Positions 5,814-6,110 of a stretch of DNA of 6,110 nucleotides are shown piece by piece. Source of the stretch: an uncultured Collinsella sp. (lineage in GTDB: Bacteria > Actinomycetota > Coriobacteriia > Coriobacteriales > Coriobacteriaceae); assembly GCA_900752425.1 (NCBI GenBank), contig CAADVE010000067.1, positions 1 to 6,110 on the forward strand. The letters are read 5' to 3'. Under the pieces are notes generated by a model. That model was not told where the DNA came from. It was given only the letters and a program-made list of their open reading frames with translations, and did not search any database. Positions within the stretch are counted from its first letter, which is position 1. The number at the start of each line of letters is the position of its first letter. Both the position numbers and the translations under genes were made by a program.

Positions 5814-5876
5814 ACACGATGGCTGGATTTGTATTCTGCTATTGAACTTGTTTAAGCCAGGCTGAAAACATCGTGT
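5814..5876. repeat. Inverted repeat directly after the SHOCT gene stop codon
   Basis: ACACGATG (5814-5821) starts at the base after the TAG stop and is matched by CATCGTGT (5869-5876); CTGG (5823-5826) and CCAG (5857-5860) can extend the stem. The loop is about 30 bases and AT-rich, and no U-tract follows on either strand, so a terminator role is weakly supported. Confidence 0.45.
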
Positions 5877-5903
5877 GGAATAAAAGTGCGCAGTATCTTC
5901 GCC

Positions 5904-6110
5904 TTATACAACAATAGAGACCTCTTTCGGGCGTCCTGCCTGTGGGGCGTCGGCGAGTCGTGCCTCGATGGAGGCTTTGGACACCATGCGCTTGGTGCCG
6001 TCCTTCCAAGAATCCAACAGCCCAGCATTTATCAGCTGCGATACCCTTGCCGTGCTAACGCCAAGCATGCGAGCGGTGTCCGCCGCGGTGACGGCGGGGA
6101 TGTCGCCGAG
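5904..6110 (-). CDS. Helix-turn-helix DNA-binding protein, C-terminal 68 residues (partial)
   Basis: The frame is open from the right edge to the TAA at 5904-5906, giving the last 68 residues; the start lies outside the window. Residues 8-52 of the visible part (VTAADTARMLGVSTARVSQL, then INAGLLDSW and SKASIEARL) fit a MerR/excisionase-type winged helix-turn-helix. The first two helices are followed by a short wing (DGTKRMVSKAS) and a capping helix. Such domains occur in excisionases, antitoxin-like partners and small regulators. The tail GRPKEVSIVV has no recognised domain. It is convergent with the SHOCT gene, 90 bases apart. What it regulates cannot be told without the upstream half. Confidence 0.75.
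   Translation of the reverse strand, partial: LGDIPAVTAADTARMLGVSTARVSQLINAGLLDSWKDGTKRMVSKASIEARLADAPQAGRPKEVSIVV

Overview
The window is GC-rich with short intergenic gaps and strong GGAGG-type ribosome sites. Gene content and protein style suggest a Gram-positive actinobacterium, most likely a Coriobacteriia member such as Collinsella. That assignment is an inference; no marker gene is present.

Layout. (1) 127-918 (+): an RsiV/DUF3298-like extracytoplasmic protein whose N-terminal membrane segment appears to sit in another frame (17-154), consistent with loss of one T in the run 133-136. It ends at a strong hairpin terminator (945-986). (2) 1007-1243 (-): a 78-residue protein with a compact C-x4-C-x2-C-x2-C cluster. 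It is divergent from (3) 1382-2338 (+), a single-pass membrane protein with four D-x-T-x-V motifs in its cytoplasmic tail, a PASTA-like outer domain and a C-terminal heptad repeat. (4) A long two-way terminator (2373-2440) separates gene 3 from the convergent gene 5. (5) 2449-3630 (-): a cation diffusion facilitator with an N-D-D-D metal site, typical of Mn2+ exporters, and two C-terminal cytoplasmic domains. (6) 3890-5227 (+): a double zinc-ribbon protein, preceded by a perfect palindrome (3844-3862) that looks like an operator. (7) 5343-5813 (+): a SHOCT-domain protein, visibly more AT-rich than its neighbours. (8) 5904-6110 (-): the C-terminal part of a helix-turn-helix DNA-binding protein that runs off the window.

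The genes do not form one operon: strand switches and terminators separate most of them. Several look like envelope or stress-related accessory functions (anti-sigma-like sensor domain, PASTA-like membrane protein, metal exporter, zinc-ribbon and SHOCT proteins). I see no CRISPR array, transposase, rRNA or convincing tRNA. The best leads for undescribed biology are the small cysteine-cluster protein, the D-x-T-x-V tail of the PASTA-like protein, and the palindrome before the double zinc-ribbon gene.
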